From: Bacteroides gallinarum DSM 18171 = JCM 13658 | GTDB lineage: Bacteria; Bacteroidota; Bacteroidia; Bacteroidales; Bacteroidaceae | DNA: 64,000 nt | Direction: 5' to 3' | Assembly (NCBI RefSeq): GCF_000374365.1 | Contig: NZ_KB894119.1 | Span: 1-64,000 of the forward strand | Part shown: piece after piece, positions 6,585 to 17,200 of the stretch | How positions within the stretch are numbered: position 1 is the first letter of the stretch | Layout of the letters: the number at the start of each line of letters is the position of its first letter | Position numbers and translations under genes: made by a program | Notes under the pieces: model-generated | The model's input: the letters and a program-made list of their open reading frames with translations, nothing else | Databases searched by the model: none | What the model was told of the DNA's origin: nothing

Positions 6585-8102
6585 TTATTTCTCCTCCAGC
6601 ATCCGCCATGCCAGCGGCAAGCAAGTAACAATATCTCCTGCCGTCATCCCCATTACCCCATGCTTCTTGCAAGCAATATCTCCTGCCAAGCCATGAACAT
6701 AAGCAGCCATACGCGCAGCAGTTTCCGCATCATATCCCTGCGCCAACAAGGCTAATACAACACCCGTAAGCACATCGCCGCTACCACCAGTTGCCATACC
6801 GGGATTTCCGGTAATATTGAACCAGTACTTCCCCGACGGCGAAACGACAACGGAATAAGCTCCCTTTAATATAATGTGTACTCCGGCGCTCTTTGCCAGC
6901 TCGCCGGCTTTCATCAGCCGTTCGTACGAATTCTGGCATTTCCCTACCAATCGTTCCAGCTCTTTGGGGTGCGGAGTAAGGATGCTGCCCTTGGGCAAGC
7001 GGCCGATGTAGCTACGGTGTTCTCCCAGCAAATTCAAGGCATCGGCATCCACCACCATAGGAGTCTGGCAAGACTCTATCTGCTCCAGTAAAGCCGTCTC
7101 GGTATCACCCGCCTTACCCAAACCTGGACCGATAGCTACCGCCTGGTAATCGTCGGTATCGGTGGCACAAGAAAAACGCAGGTCGTTTATATCCACTTCC
7201 GTCATGGCTTCCGGCACGGAAGTCTGCACGATAAAGTTATTGCAGAAAGGTACATGAACCGTCAGTAACCCCACCCCGGAACGCAGGCACGCACGTGCCG
7301 CAAGTACCGACGCACCCGCCATTCCCTGTGAACCGGCTATCAGCAAGGCACGCCCGAAGTTCCCCTTATGGGCGAATTTACCACGCGGTTTCAGCAATGG
7401 CGGCATATCTTCATGCTCTGCCAGTACGAAATCCGTTTCCATTTCATCGATAGCCTCCTCGCTCAAACCGATATCCAGCAATTGCCATTCGCCCACGAAC
7501 GGCTCGTTCTCGGCAAAGAGAAAGGCAAGCTTGAGCAGTTGCAGGCTCAATGTCAGGTGGGCACGGATGATATTTACCTGTATATTATAAGTATTGTCCT
7601 CTCCCATTAGACCGGAAGGCACATCGATAGAGACTACCGTAGCCGGAGAAGCATTGATGTACTTCACCACTGCCGCAAAACCGCCGCTCAGAGGTTTGTT
7701 CAGCCCGCTGCCGAACAGCCCGTCTATCACGACATGCTCCGCCGTCAGTACCGGCGGGGTGAATTGGGTAGTTATTTCATGGAAATCTATCCCGGCAACT
7801 CCTACCAGACGTTCTTTGTTGGCTGCACAATCCGGAGACAAAGTTTCTTTCGTATTGAAAAGATACACTTCCACCCGGTAACCCTGTTCTGCCAGCAGGC
7901 GTGAAACAGCCAGGGCATCTCCACCATTATTGCCGGGTCCGGCAAACACTGCAAAAGGAGTATCCGTATCCCAGCGTTCGGATATCGTTTTTGCCAGCGC
8001 CTGCGAAGCGCGTTCCATTAAGTCTATGGAAGCAACAGGCTCGTTCTCTATCGTATAAGCATCCAGCTCTTTTATTCGAATGGTAGGAAATATTTTTATC
8101 AT
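6585..8102 (-). CDS. nnr: Bifunctional NAD(P)H-hydrate epimerase / ADP-dependent dehydratase
   Basis: The enzyme repairs damaged NAD(P)H: the N-terminal YjeF_N domain (residues ~1-215) epimerises R- to S-NAD(P)HX, and the C-terminal carbohydrate-kinase-like domain (~230-500) dehydrates S-NAD(P)HX using ADP. The N-domain shows GPGNNGGDAL at 55-64, and the C-domain shows ALLIAGSQGMAGA, VDADALNLL, TPHPKEL and GNPGMATGGSGDVLTG. The length of 505 residues is normal for the fused form. An exact -7 element lies at 8136-8129. The stop codon lies right beside the 60-bp repeat array. Confidence 0.93.
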   Translation of the reverse strand: MIKIFPTIRIKELDAYTIENEPVASIDLMERASQALAKTISERWDTDTPFAVFAGPGNNGGDALAVSRLLAEQGYRVEVYLFNTKETLSPDCAANKERLVGVAGIDFHEITTQFTPPVLTAEHVVIDGLFGSGLNKPLSGGFAAVVKYINASPATVVSIDVPSGLMGEDNTYNIQVNIIRAHLTLSLQLLKLAFLFAENEPFVGEWQLLDIGLSEEAIDEMETDFVLAEHEDMPPLLKPRGKFAHKGNFGRALLIAGSQGMAGASVLAARACLRSGVGLLTVHVPFCNNFIVQTSVPEAMTEVDINDLRFSCATDTDDYQAVAIGPGLGKAGDTETALLEQIESCQTPMVVDADALNLLGEHRSYIGRLPKGSILTPHPKELERLVGKCQNSYERLMKAGELAKSAGVHIILKGAYSVVVSPSGKYWFNITGNPGMATGGSGDVLTGVVLALLAQGYDAETAARMAAYVHGLAGDIACKKHGVMGMTAGDIVTCLPLAWRMLEEK

Positions 8103-8128
8103 CGCAGCTTATTCTTTTAAGTCAAGAG

Positions 8129-8136
8129 CAAAGGTA
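8129..8136 (-). promoter_or_regulatory. -7 element TACCTTTG for nnr
   Basis: Exact TAnnTTTG on the minus strand, 26 bases upstream of the nnr ATG. Confidence 0.65.
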
Positions 8137-8227
8137 CGAAAAAAAATTCCAATGCGGTCGTATGTTTTAGCTTACGTTTCCTACGGACTATTCCGCAAAA
8201 TGAATGTTCCATTCCGCAGGATACTAT

Positions 8228-8267
8228 AAAAAAAGCCCCCCGAAAGCCAGAATTCCGACTTTCGGGG
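8228..8267 (-). terminator. Rho-independent terminator of the alpha-glucan PUL
   Basis: CCCCGAAAG (8238-8246) and CTTTCGGGG (8259-8267) form a 9-bp stem. On the minus strand it is followed by GGC and a run of seven Ts. It is placed about 75 bases after the stop of the GH13 gene. Confidence 0.8.
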
Positions 8268-8340
8268 AGCAACCGGTCCTATCACAAGACCACTGTCATT
8301 TAAGGATTATCCGGAATTATCCTTTTAAACAGACAAACTG

Positions 8341-10701
8341 TCAATCGGATAATGTAGCCGGCTCAAAGCTCGTGTATATGACAAAACCGTGCGCCGGGAC
8401 AGAAACCACCGCCGGCTTCGGCTCGCCTGTGATATAATTGTAATAAACGCCGTCCAAACTGATTTCACTATAATTGTTTATGGTCTGAGGGGTAAAATTA
8501 CCGATTACTACAATCTTATCGCTTCCATTCTCTATTTTGAGACCTCGTCCGCCCCACCAATTGTATTCCGATATTTTTTTCTCTACGATATAATTACTCC
8601 TGAACAAATCCGGCTTGACCTGGCGCAAATTCAAGAGCTTAGTATATACATCGTGGAGTTCCTTCCTGTACGGATTATCCAAGTACTCCCAATGCAACGG
8701 TTTCTTGCCTGTACGTCCGCCGTCCTCAATGGAAATATCATATCCCATTTCACCAAACTGCCACAACATCTTGGAACCCGGTTGCATGAAACAGAAAGCA
8801 GCATTGGCAGCCATACTGTTCATACGGTATTTCAAATTCTGGCCTACTGCACCGTTACCGTAGGCTTTCGCCTTGAAAGCGGTACGTTCTTCATCATGGC
8901 TTTCCATGAAGCCGACCCAGCCTTCTTTGAATCTACTGTTCTCGAATCCGCTTCTCTCCTGATATCCCATGCCCGACTGGCAATATGCATCGTTCATCTG
9001 ACACCACGGCAATATACCCGCAGCAGACAGAACATTTTCTTCATCTTCATTGCAGAAATGTTCTATAATCATGACCGCATCCTGGCGAACAGACTGTATC
9101 GTATTATAATAATCCTTTAAGATATTGATACGGGAAGCATCATAGTTGGAGGCGCTACCTTCATCCGATTTATTCTGAGTGAACCCTTTCGTTAAATCGA
9201 AACGGAACCCGTCTATATGGTACTCGTTCAACAAGAACTCCAGATTGCGTTTTACAAACTGGCGTACCATAGGTTCTTCGTGGTTGAAATCATGAAACAC
9301 ATTATACGGATGCGGCGCCGTTACATTGAACCACGGATTGTTATCGGCCGTCTGATTATTCTTGGAATCCCAGTATAAACGTGCAAACGGATGACTGCCG
9401 GTAGCATGGTTATATACCACATCCAGAATTACCGCAATACCTCTGCCATGGCATTCGTCGATGAACTTTTTGTACATCTCCTGCGTACCATAGGCTTTGT
9501 CCATAGCAAAATAGAAACAAGGATTGTAGCCCCAGCTATCGTTACCGTCGAACTCTTGCACGGGCATCAGCTCTATGGCATTCACTCCCAGGTCTTCCAG
9601 ATAGTCCAGCTTGGCCATTGCCCCATTCAAATCTCCGGTTTCACTGAAGTCACGCAAAAGCAGTTCGTAAATCATGAGGTTGTTTTTATCTTCAATCCTG
9701 AAATCATCGTTTTTCCATGCAAAGTTATCTTTTGCAATCTTGAAAACAGACACCACGCCTGCACCTTTCTCCGGGTATTGGCGCATCGATTCCGGATAAG
9801 TCGAGGAGGGAATATAAGAATCGTTTCCCGAATCAAGGATTTTCTCCGAGTACGGGTCTGCAATACGCATTTCTTCATTCTTGTCGCCGAGATAGTATTG
9901 GAAAGCATACTCCTTAGTCCTATCCAAGCCATTCAACAAAATCCACCAGCAACCGGCAGCCTCATCGCGATACATCCGGGAAGTTTCATCGTTTGCCAGC
10001 TTCCAGTCATTAAAGTCGCCCATTACATAGGCGTAATCCTTGCGGTTACCGTTTTTATCCTTCTCGTACAGCACCAATGCTACGGTTGAATCGTCGATGA
10101 TATTAATACCGTATTCGAGTCCATTGGGCATGGTAGCCTCTACAACCTCACCGGGAGTAAAACCACTGAATTTGCTGTCGGATGTTTCTGTGAAATAGTC
10201 TTCTTCCAACCCTTTCATCGTGCCGTCGGCGCTACGGATAAGCAAACCGAGTTCTTCTATCGGAGTATCCCCGCTATCGAACCATTCGCGAATGGAAGGT
10301 GTCAATGAAATTTTCCATACATTGCTGGTTATCAGGTTCATCTTACATTTATCCAGATTTTCATCCCAAGCCGCAGGTACGCAAGTCCATGTACCATCTA
10401 CGATAATACCGGCATGCAGATAGCAATCCTCGGTATGACCGTATAAGGCGGATTCTTCATTTGCCTTGAAATAAATATCCAGTTGCTTATCGGCATCGGG
10501 AATGGCGGCAACTTCCTGCATAGGGTTGAAGTTGAAGCCGTCTACCAGTTTGCTCTCGTCGAAATTCTCGTCAACATTTCCGTCCTGGTTTTCTTCTTCC
10601 GGTTCGCGGGTGAGCAGGAACGGCTTGTCGTCATCACTACATGCTGTAAAGCAAGGGAGTGCCAGCAGCAAGTATAATAGGTAGATTATATATTTTTTCA
10701 T
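8341..10701 (-). CDS. SusG-like GH13 alpha-amylase surface lipoprotein
   Basis: The 786-residue enzyme hydrolyses alpha-glucan chains. The signal peptide ends CFTAC with lipidated Cys21, followed by SDDDK, an acidic tail typical of the Bacteroidetes surface-export signal. Residues ~50-190 are an N-terminal module with no obvious assignment; ~200-300 is an immunoglobulin-like E-set/CBM48-like module (YVMGDFNDWKL); the GH13 barrel follows from ~340. Catalytic-core motifs are intact: DVVYNH (427-432), DGFRFD with nucleophile Asp502, IIEHF with acid/base Glu547, and ESHDE with Asp603. It is the last gene of the PUL, 15 bases after the SusE-like gene. The exact linkage specificity (starch, pullulan or glycogen) cannot be read. 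Confidence 0.92.
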   Translation of the reverse strand: MKKYIIYLLYLLLALPCFTACSDDDKPFLLTREPEEENQDGNVDENFDESKLVDGFNFNPMQEVAAIPDADKQLDIYFKANEESALYGHTEDCYLHAGIIVDGTWTCVPAAWDENLDKCKMNLITSNVWKISLTPSIREWFDSGDTPIEELGLLIRSADGTMKGLEEDYFTETSDSKFSGFTPGEVVEATMPNGLEYGINIIDDSTVALVLYEKDKNGNRKDYAYVMGDFNDWKLANDETSRMYRDEAAGCWWILLNGLDRTKEYAFQYYLGDKNEEMRIADPYSEKILDSGNDSYIPSSTYPESMRQYPEKGAGVVSVFKIAKDNFAWKNDDFRIEDKNNLMIYELLLRDFSETGDLNGAMAKLDYLEDLGVNAIELMPVQEFDGNDSWGYNPCFYFAMDKAYGTQEMYKKFIDECHGRGIAVILDVVYNHATGSHPFARLYWDSKNNQTADNNPWFNVTAPHPYNVFHDFNHEEPMVRQFVKRNLEFLLNEYHIDGFRFDLTKGFTQNKSDEGSASNYDASRINILKDYYNTIQSVRQDAVMIIEHFCNEDEENVLSAAGILPWCQMNDAYCQSGMGYQERSGFENSRFKEGWVGFMESHDEERTAFKAKAYGNGAVGQNLKYRMNSMAANAAFCFMQPGSKMLWQFGEMGYDISIEDGGRTGKKPLHWEYLDNPYRKELHDVYTKLLNLRQVKPDLFRSNYIVEKKISEYNWWGGRGLKIENGSDKIVVIGNFTPQTINNYSEISLDGVYYNYITGEPKPAVVSVPAHGFVIYTSFEPATLSD

Positions 10702-10716
10702 AAGTATTCCTTTTTG

Positions 10717-12528
10717 TTAGTTTTTTATTATGACAATGAAAGGCTCTGCATAGTTGAAATACCATTTGATTGTGTAATTTCCTGTTTCGGGTATCAAGAA
10801 ATGTGCATCGTCCTTTTTCATAAAGTTTCCGTTGACTTTATCCGGAGTTATATTTTCAGCAGAATCGATATCGGAGCTGATAATCCATGTCGTACCTTGC
10901 TGCATATCCATGCTTGTTTCCAACCAATAGTTATTGTCATCGTTCAAAGGGTACATGCTTTGTGCAAAAGTATTGCTACCGGACTGACCTGAAACGCTCC
11001 AAGTATTGGCAGGCTTCTTATAATACAATTTTTGATTACTACCATTGAAAGAGAAATACCAACAAGGAGTAGTCAAAGAAGGACAGTTGGAAGCATCCTT
11101 GGAGAATTGAACTTCCCCCTCATTATTTTTGAGTTCAGAAGCGTACTTCCACCACTTATCCTCCCAGTCTCCTTTATACAATAGCCATTCTCCTAAGAAA
11201 TTATGATAAATCATACCGGAAAACGTATTATTACCTTTATTATAAAGTTTCAGACCATTAATAGTATTCCAACCATTATAAACTCCATTTACTAAAAATA
11301 TATCTTCATTCTCCTCATAATAACGTCCACACGCTACCGTCACAGCCTCCGACGGAACAGCCACCGGATTGTTATCCGAATAAGCACATACCCGGAATTC
11401 TACATCCCGGCTCTCGTTTGCCGTTACCTTACCGGTCGTATTTTCATCATAAACAAACTGCAAATAACCTATCCACTTATTCAGTTCCTCACGGTTTACG
11501 TCGTATGTAGTACCCTCTACCGCAGCAGCAACCACCATTTTCTGTGCAAAGTCTTTTCCTGCAAGGTCCATTTCGATATTATAACGCATATTCTCACCGG
11601 TTCCGGCAGTCCATGTCAATGTCAAATCATCGGTTGAAAGGTCTACGTTGGCAGGTGCATTTATCTGCACACTCTCCCCGTAAGGAGTTATCAGGGTTTC
11701 AACAGCTTCGGACGCCAATTGGGGGTCGGTGCTTGAACTCGATGCCAAAATACGGAACAATACCTTAGCCGTCCCGAATTCCTGCTCATATTTGGAAAGC
11801 AAGCCGATTACCAGGTTATTCAGTTCAGCGGTAGTAAAGCTGTACGAAGTCTCACCCTTCAAAGTAGCAACGATTTCCCGGTTAAAGATATTGTTCTCTT
11901 CCAAATTTATTTCCACTTTATATATCGGGGTCAAATCATCACCCACATAGGCAGGTTCCCAGTTCAGAGTCAGGGCAGTTGCATCCGGTTGAGTCTCGTC
12001 CAGCACATAGCTGCCTTCGATTGCGGTAAGCTTGGCGGCTACCTTGCCCTCATTATTATAAGGAGTGACCTTAGTAGAAATTACATTCGACAATATAGCC
12101 GATGCTGCCTCCGAAATGGTAGAGCTGATTCTGAACTCCAGTTCAACCTGGCCTTCGTCCATGTTATATGCCTTAAGGATTTCGAGTACACGGTTGTTCA
12201 AGTCCTTATGCGTAACGGATACACTGGTTGCAGTACCGCTCAATGCAGACAGAACCACTTTCTTATCGCCGAAGTCCTTACCCTTCACATCCATTTCCAG
12301 GTTATTGGTTACGGCAGCATTATAACCCATTTGCGGAGCCTCCCATGTAAATTCTATGGCAGTAGCACCCGTATTGTTCCTGTCGAGTACATAAGACTCG
12401 TTGATTGCTGCCAATACTGCCGGCTTAGCTGCGGTTTCATCGTAGGTTGCCGTTTCCAGGTCGCTATCGCATGCCCAGAACAGCGGAGCGATACCTAACA
12501 CAGCTATATAATTGATTATATTTTTCAT
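10717..12528 (-). CDS. SusE/SusF-like outer membrane glycan-binding lipoprotein
   Basis: The 603-residue lipoprotein has lipidated Cys20 in FWACDSDLE, again with acidic residues after the Cys. It contains three consecutive SusE-type modules of about 115 residues (~35-155, ~157-275, ~285-395), each beginning with a (V/L)LD-type strand and carrying an L/M-N-(K/N)-like AELNNLV or DLNNRVL helix. The C-terminal ~190 residues (from FLVNGVYNGW) look like a starch-binding CBM-type domain as in SusE/SusF, rich in exposed Trp. It should hold alpha-glucan at the cell surface for the amylase and SusC/SusD pair. It lies 17 bases after the SusD-like gene. Confidence 0.88.
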   Translation of the reverse strand: MKNIINYIAVLGIAPLFWACDSDLETATYDETAAKPAVLAAINESYVLDRNNTGATAIEFTWEAPQMGYNAAVTNNLEMDVKGKDFGDKKVVLSALSGTATSVSVTHKDLNNRVLEILKAYNMDEGQVELEFRISSTISEAASAILSNVISTKVTPYNNEGKVAAKLTAIEGSYVLDETQPDATALTLNWEPAYVGDDLTPIYKVEINLEENNIFNREIVATLKGETSYSFTTAELNNLVIGLLSKYEQEFGTAKVLFRILASSSSTDPQLASEAVETLITPYGESVQINAPANVDLSTDDLTLTWTAGTGENMRYNIEMDLAGKDFAQKMVVAAAVEGTTYDVNREELNKWIGYLQFVYDENTTGKVTANESRDVEFRVCAYSDNNPVAVPSEAVTVACGRYYEENEDIFLVNGVYNGWNTINGLKLYNKGNNTFSGMIYHNFLGEWLLYKGDWEDKWWKYASELKNNEGEVQFSKDASNCPSLTTPCWYFSFNGSNQKLYYKKPANTWSVSGQSGSNTFAQSMYPLNDDNNYWLETSMDMQQGTTWIISSDIDSAENITPDKVNGNFMKKDDAHFLIPETGNYTIKWYFNYAEPFIVIIKN

Positions 12529-12545
12529 GTCTTTTCTGTTTTAAG

Positions 12546-14189
12546 TTAATATCCAGGGTTCTGTTCCAGGTTAGCGTTGACACTGATGTCGCTTTCCGGT
12601 ATGGGGAAAAGATTATAACGCTCGTCCACACCCACTCCGGTGATAACTCCGCTCTTATCGGCCCATGTGTACGAACCGGAAGTGAAAAGTCCGAAACGAA
12701 TAAGGTCTGTGCGGCGGGTAGCCTCCCAATACAGCTCGCGGCAACGCTCGTTCAGAATGTTTCCGAACTCTACATTAGCCGTGCTTCCATTTACGGACGC
12801 CGTGGCTCTCAGCCAATTCTCGTCAATCGTAACACCTGTTACACCGGCCTTATAACCTCGTCTGCGCAAGTCGTTAATGTACTGCACTGCCGTAGCCATA
12901 TCACCGCCCTGGCCACCGCGTGCCACAGCCTCCGCATAAGTCAGGTAAATCTCTGCCAAGCGGAAGAACGGGAAATCGGTGTCGGGAAAAGTCGTGTTCT
13001 TTCCGGGCGTACCGTCGCTATTCAGATTGGAGTACTTATAAACAGCCCAGCCCTCGGAAGTGAAAGTCCCGATACATGAAGTGGTTATATCCAAAGAGCG
13101 GTTTTCGTTATAGAAGATACCGCGATTATCCAATATCTTGTCGGGCGACCACGTAGACTCGTCCGTATCCGAGAACTGGAACGCACGAACCAGGTTACCG
13201 GTAGCACGGAATCCGTCCCAACCGCCATTACAGCCATAATTCTCTACCGTGCCCTCGCTACCGGAACGTGAACCCAAGATGATAGCGCCGATACCGTAAG
13301 ACTGTGTAACATTACCGTCGGCAATAACCGGGAAAATTATCTCTTTCAACGTTTCCGGATTCTCACCGTTATCGGCCTTGAACAAATCGGCATAATCCGA
13401 TGCCAGGGAGTAACCGCCGGCAATCACATTCTTGCAGGCTGTAATACAGTCGGTGTACCGTTCCTGCCCGGTATAAACCTCCGCATTGAGATACATACGT
13501 GCCAGCAAAGCATCTACCACATGCTGGTCGGCACGGCCGTACTGGGTATATTTTTCGGGCAATGCAGGCTTTATCTCCGTCAGTTCGCCCTCAATCCAAT
13601 TGAAAAGCTCGGCACGTGTGATTTGCGAAGGAGTGGCCGACATGTTATCCTCTGTTACAAACGGCGGAATGGCAAACGCATCCATAAGCACATAGTACGC
13701 CAATGCGCGGCAGAAACGGGCTTCGGCAGCATATTCTTCCTTATCGACACCCTCGGGAGCATTGACGATGTTTTTCAGGAAATCGTTGGTGATGCTCACC
13801 ACATACATGGCACGATGATACAAGCCTTCCAACGACTCTACGGCAGCCGTAGTCCAGGTAAGGCGGTTGATTTCGGACACCCATTTGTCACCCCATGCGC
13901 ACTTGGCTTCGTCGGTCGTATTCTCCTGTACCGTCCACCAGCAGCGGAGCAATACGGTATTGCCCGCATCCAGCCCGTCGAGGTCGGACGAACCGGCATC
14001 CACCTGTCCGGACAACGCCCACACCGAGTATATCTTGTTAAGAGCCTTAGTATAACTCTCTGCCGTGGTATAAGCCTCGCCGGCGGTAACCACATTGGGG
14101 TCTAACGGAAGAACGTCCAAATCGTTGATACATCCGCCAAACATGAACATTGATGCCAGAAAAGAGGCTTTTATATAATTAAGTTTCAT
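12546..14189 (-). CDS. RagB/SusD family nutrient-binding lipoprotein
   Basis: The 547-residue SusD-like protein forms the lid over the SusC transporter. The lipobox is FGGC with lipidated Cys20, followed by INDLDVLPLD. Family features include AYTTAESYTKALNKIYS near the N-terminus, EARFCRALAYYVLMDAF (a TPR-like helix with the SusD R-A-Y-Y pattern), FPFFRLAEIYLTYAEA and the C-terminal NERCRELYWEATRRTDLIRF and NLFPIPESDI blocks. Its glycan is inferred from the neighbouring GH13 enzyme to be an alpha-glucan. The start follows the SusC-like gene by 12 bases. Confidence 0.94.
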   Translation of the reverse strand: MKLNYIKASFLASMFMFGGCINDLDVLPLDPNVVTAGEAYTTAESYTKALNKIYSVWALSGQVDAGSSDLDGLDAGNTVLLRCWWTVQENTTDEAKCAWGDKWVSEINRLTWTTAAVESLEGLYHRAMYVVSITNDFLKNIVNAPEGVDKEEYAAEARFCRALAYYVLMDAFAIPPFVTEDNMSATPSQITRAELFNWIEGELTEIKPALPEKYTQYGRADQHVVDALLARMYLNAEVYTGQERYTDCITACKNVIAGGYSLASDYADLFKADNGENPETLKEIIFPVIADGNVTQSYGIGAIILGSRSGSEGTVENYGCNGGWDGFRATGNLVRAFQFSDTDESTWSPDKILDNRGIFYNENRSLDITTSCIGTFTSEGWAVYKYSNLNSDGTPGKNTTFPDTDFPFFRLAEIYLTYAEAVARGGQGGDMATAVQYINDLRRRGYKAGVTGVTIDENWLRATASVNGSTANVEFGNILNERCRELYWEATRRTDLIRFGLFTSGSYTWADKSGVITGVGVDERYNLFPIPESDISVNANLEQNPGY

Positions 14190-14201
14190 AATGGTATCGA
14201 A

Positions 14202-17200
14202 TTAAAAGTTAAGATTAAGACCTAAAGTAAATGTCCGGGGACGCGGCCAGATATTCTGGTCGATAGCATTGCATTCGGGGTCGAGTCCCGAATACTTGGT
14301 AATCGTAAACACATTCTGCATGGAAACGCTGACACGTCCCGACAATTTGTCGGTAATAAACTTCTTGAATGTATATCCCAGAGTGATATTATCCATTTTC
14401 AGGAACGAAGCATTCTCAAGGAACAAATCGCTTGCTTTCTGCTCGGCAGAACTCGTCAGGACGAACCCGGTCTTCTCTACCGCCGTCTTGTTGTAATTGG
14501 AGATAGAGCCCTGGTTACCGAATGAGTTAAGCGAACCGCCGTCCGCATTGCTTGCATTGTACACATAGTTTCCGATGCTGGCACGCAGGTTGAAGCCCAA
14601 ATCCCAGTTCTTATAAGTAAACTGCGAGCTCAGACCCATGTAGAAATCCGCCATAGGACTCTTGTCCGTCATATAACGGTCGGCAGCAGTAATCTGTCCG
14701 TCGTTGTTACGGTCTACCACAGCATTCTGTACGGGATTTCCATACTCATCGTACACCTGCTGGAAAAGCCAGTAAGTAGAAGGCGCATAGCCCACCTGGT
14801 GTTTCTGCAACACGGTTCCGCTCCCATAGGATGCAGAACCCGCATCGATTCCCTCGTAGTTAGGGTTGAAATTGGCAGTCAGCTTGGTAATACGGCTCGT
14901 GTTCCATGTAACGTTATAGCCCAAATCCCAACTGAAATCCTTAGTCTGTACCGCAACGGCATTGATATTGAATTCCACACCCTCATTCTTCATCGTACCC
15001 ACATTTGCCACTACACGGTTGGTGTAATTGCTGCCGGCAGCAACATTCACCGTATTCAGCAAGTCCTTGGTGTGCTTCTGGTAATACTCGATGCTACCGC
15101 TGATACGGTTGTTCAGAAAGCCGAAGTCAACGCCTACGTTATAAGTCGTAGTCTGCTCCCATTTCAGGTCGGGGCTGTATCCGTCCGGTTTCAGCAAATA
15201 AGAACCCAGGTAAGTAGCGCTCGGACTGCTGCTGAACGTATATTTAGTAATGAACTGGTAATCTCCGATTTCCTGCTGACCGGTTACACCGTAACCCACA
15301 CGCAGTTTCAGGTTGGACAACACATTGTGCGTTTTCTCCATAAACGGTTCATTGATAAGGCTCCACGCCAAGGCTACCGACGGGAACAAGCCCCAACGGT
15401 TATTCTTGTTGAAGCGGGAGGAGCCGTCGTTACGCAAGGTGGCCGTCAGCAAGTAGCGGTTCATCAGGTTGTAGTTCAAACGGCCGAAGAAAGAAACCAA
15501 GTAGTTTTCCCACGGACTGGGATACGTATTGTTTCTCAGGTAGCGTTTCTCGCCTTTGTGATAAGTCCAGCCTTCTTTCTCACCGATATTATCCATGATA
15601 TTGGACTTGCTGATGCTGTAATCCCTATAATAGAAATGTTGCCAGGAATAACCCGCCATTACATTGATATTACTCTGAATGGATTCGATATCCTTTACAT
15701 AGTTCAGGTAGAAATCGAGCAGGTGGTTGCGGCGCAGGTTATTCCAACTACTTCCCTGTCCGATGTTCTTAAAATCCGTGTCCTTGGCAGACTGGAACGA
15801 ACCCGGATTTACATAATTGTCGCCGGTAGACTTAGCGACATCATAGCCCACATTCAGATTGGCATGCAAATCTTCCAGTCCATGTATCCGGTAATCCAAC
15901 TGGATATTTCCCAGACTGCGCTTCGTCGTACCGGAATTATTCACATCATACAGCAAAGACAGGGGGTTGACAGCCGAAAGAGTGTTCGGATTATTAGCCC
16001 CGTTGCTCCAGTTCCAATAACCGTTATAGTTGTACACATCGCTAGCATAAGCCGGGTCTGCCGGGTCAATGCCGTAAACCGGCTTGGTAGGGTCGTAAAA
16101 AGCCGCTGCACCTACCGCGCCCGAATCGGCGAAACGGTTATTGTTAATCGTTCCCTTCACATTAATATCCACCGTAAGGTGATTATCGAAAAATTTAGGG
16201 CTCAAATTGACCGAACCGGTATAGCGTTCGTATTTAGAAGTTTTCAGCGTACCCCTTTCATTGTTGTAGCCGAAAGACACACGGAACGGAAGGAAACCTG
16301 CCTTACCCGCCACCGATATATTCTGGTCGGTACTCAAACCCGCCTGGTAGATTTCGTCCTGCCAGTCGGTAGACTGCTTCGGGTAGAGGTTGACAAGCTC
16401 GTTGGCAGCATCCCCCAAAGCCGTACCCACAGGATACTGCTTGGCGACAGCCGCACGGAACTCGTCGGCATTCATCACTTCAATGCGCTTGTACGGGTCT
16501 TTCACGGTATACGTACTGTTATACGTTACCTTAATCTTATCCTGCGTACCCTTCTTGGTAGTGATGATGATAACGCCGTTGGATGCACGGGAACCGTAAA
16601 TAGCCGTAGCCGAAGCATCCTTCAGCACGGTGAACGTCTCGATATCATTCGGATTAATCGTAGACAGCGCATTGGAAGTACCCGGAGCAGCATCGTTGGC
16701 AACGGGAATGCCGTCGATAACAATCAACGGGTCATTACTTGCATTCAAGGAAGCACCGCTACGGATACGGATAGTAGAGCCCGACCCCGGACCGCCGTCG
16801 CCCTGGCTGATAGCCAGACCCGGCACTTTACCCATCATCAGCTCCTCGGGCGAAGTAACCGCACCCTTATTCATCTCCTCCGCTTGGATAGCCACGACAG
16901 AACCGCTTAAGTCCTCCTTTTTCACAGAGCCGTAACCGATTACCACCACCGTTTCCAACAGCTCCGCATCATCCTGCAAAGTAACCGTTACCAAAGGGGC
17001 AGCCGCCACCTCCTGCGTTTTGTAACCGATAAACGAAATTACCAAGGTAGCATCCTTCGGAACACTCAGCGTAAAATTACCGTCCAAATCCGTAATCGTA
17101 CCGTTTCCGGTGTTACCCTTCTCTACGACGTTCGCACCAATCACACCGCCCATGGCATCTTTTACATGCCCTTTCACTGTAATGTTTTGTGCATAAGCGC

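Noticed and set aside
14799..16910. Long plus-strand open frame (703 codons) through the SusC-like gene
   Set aside because: It lies antisense to a clear TonB transporter gene, has no domain pattern and no ribosome site or promoter; it results from codon bias of the opposite strand.
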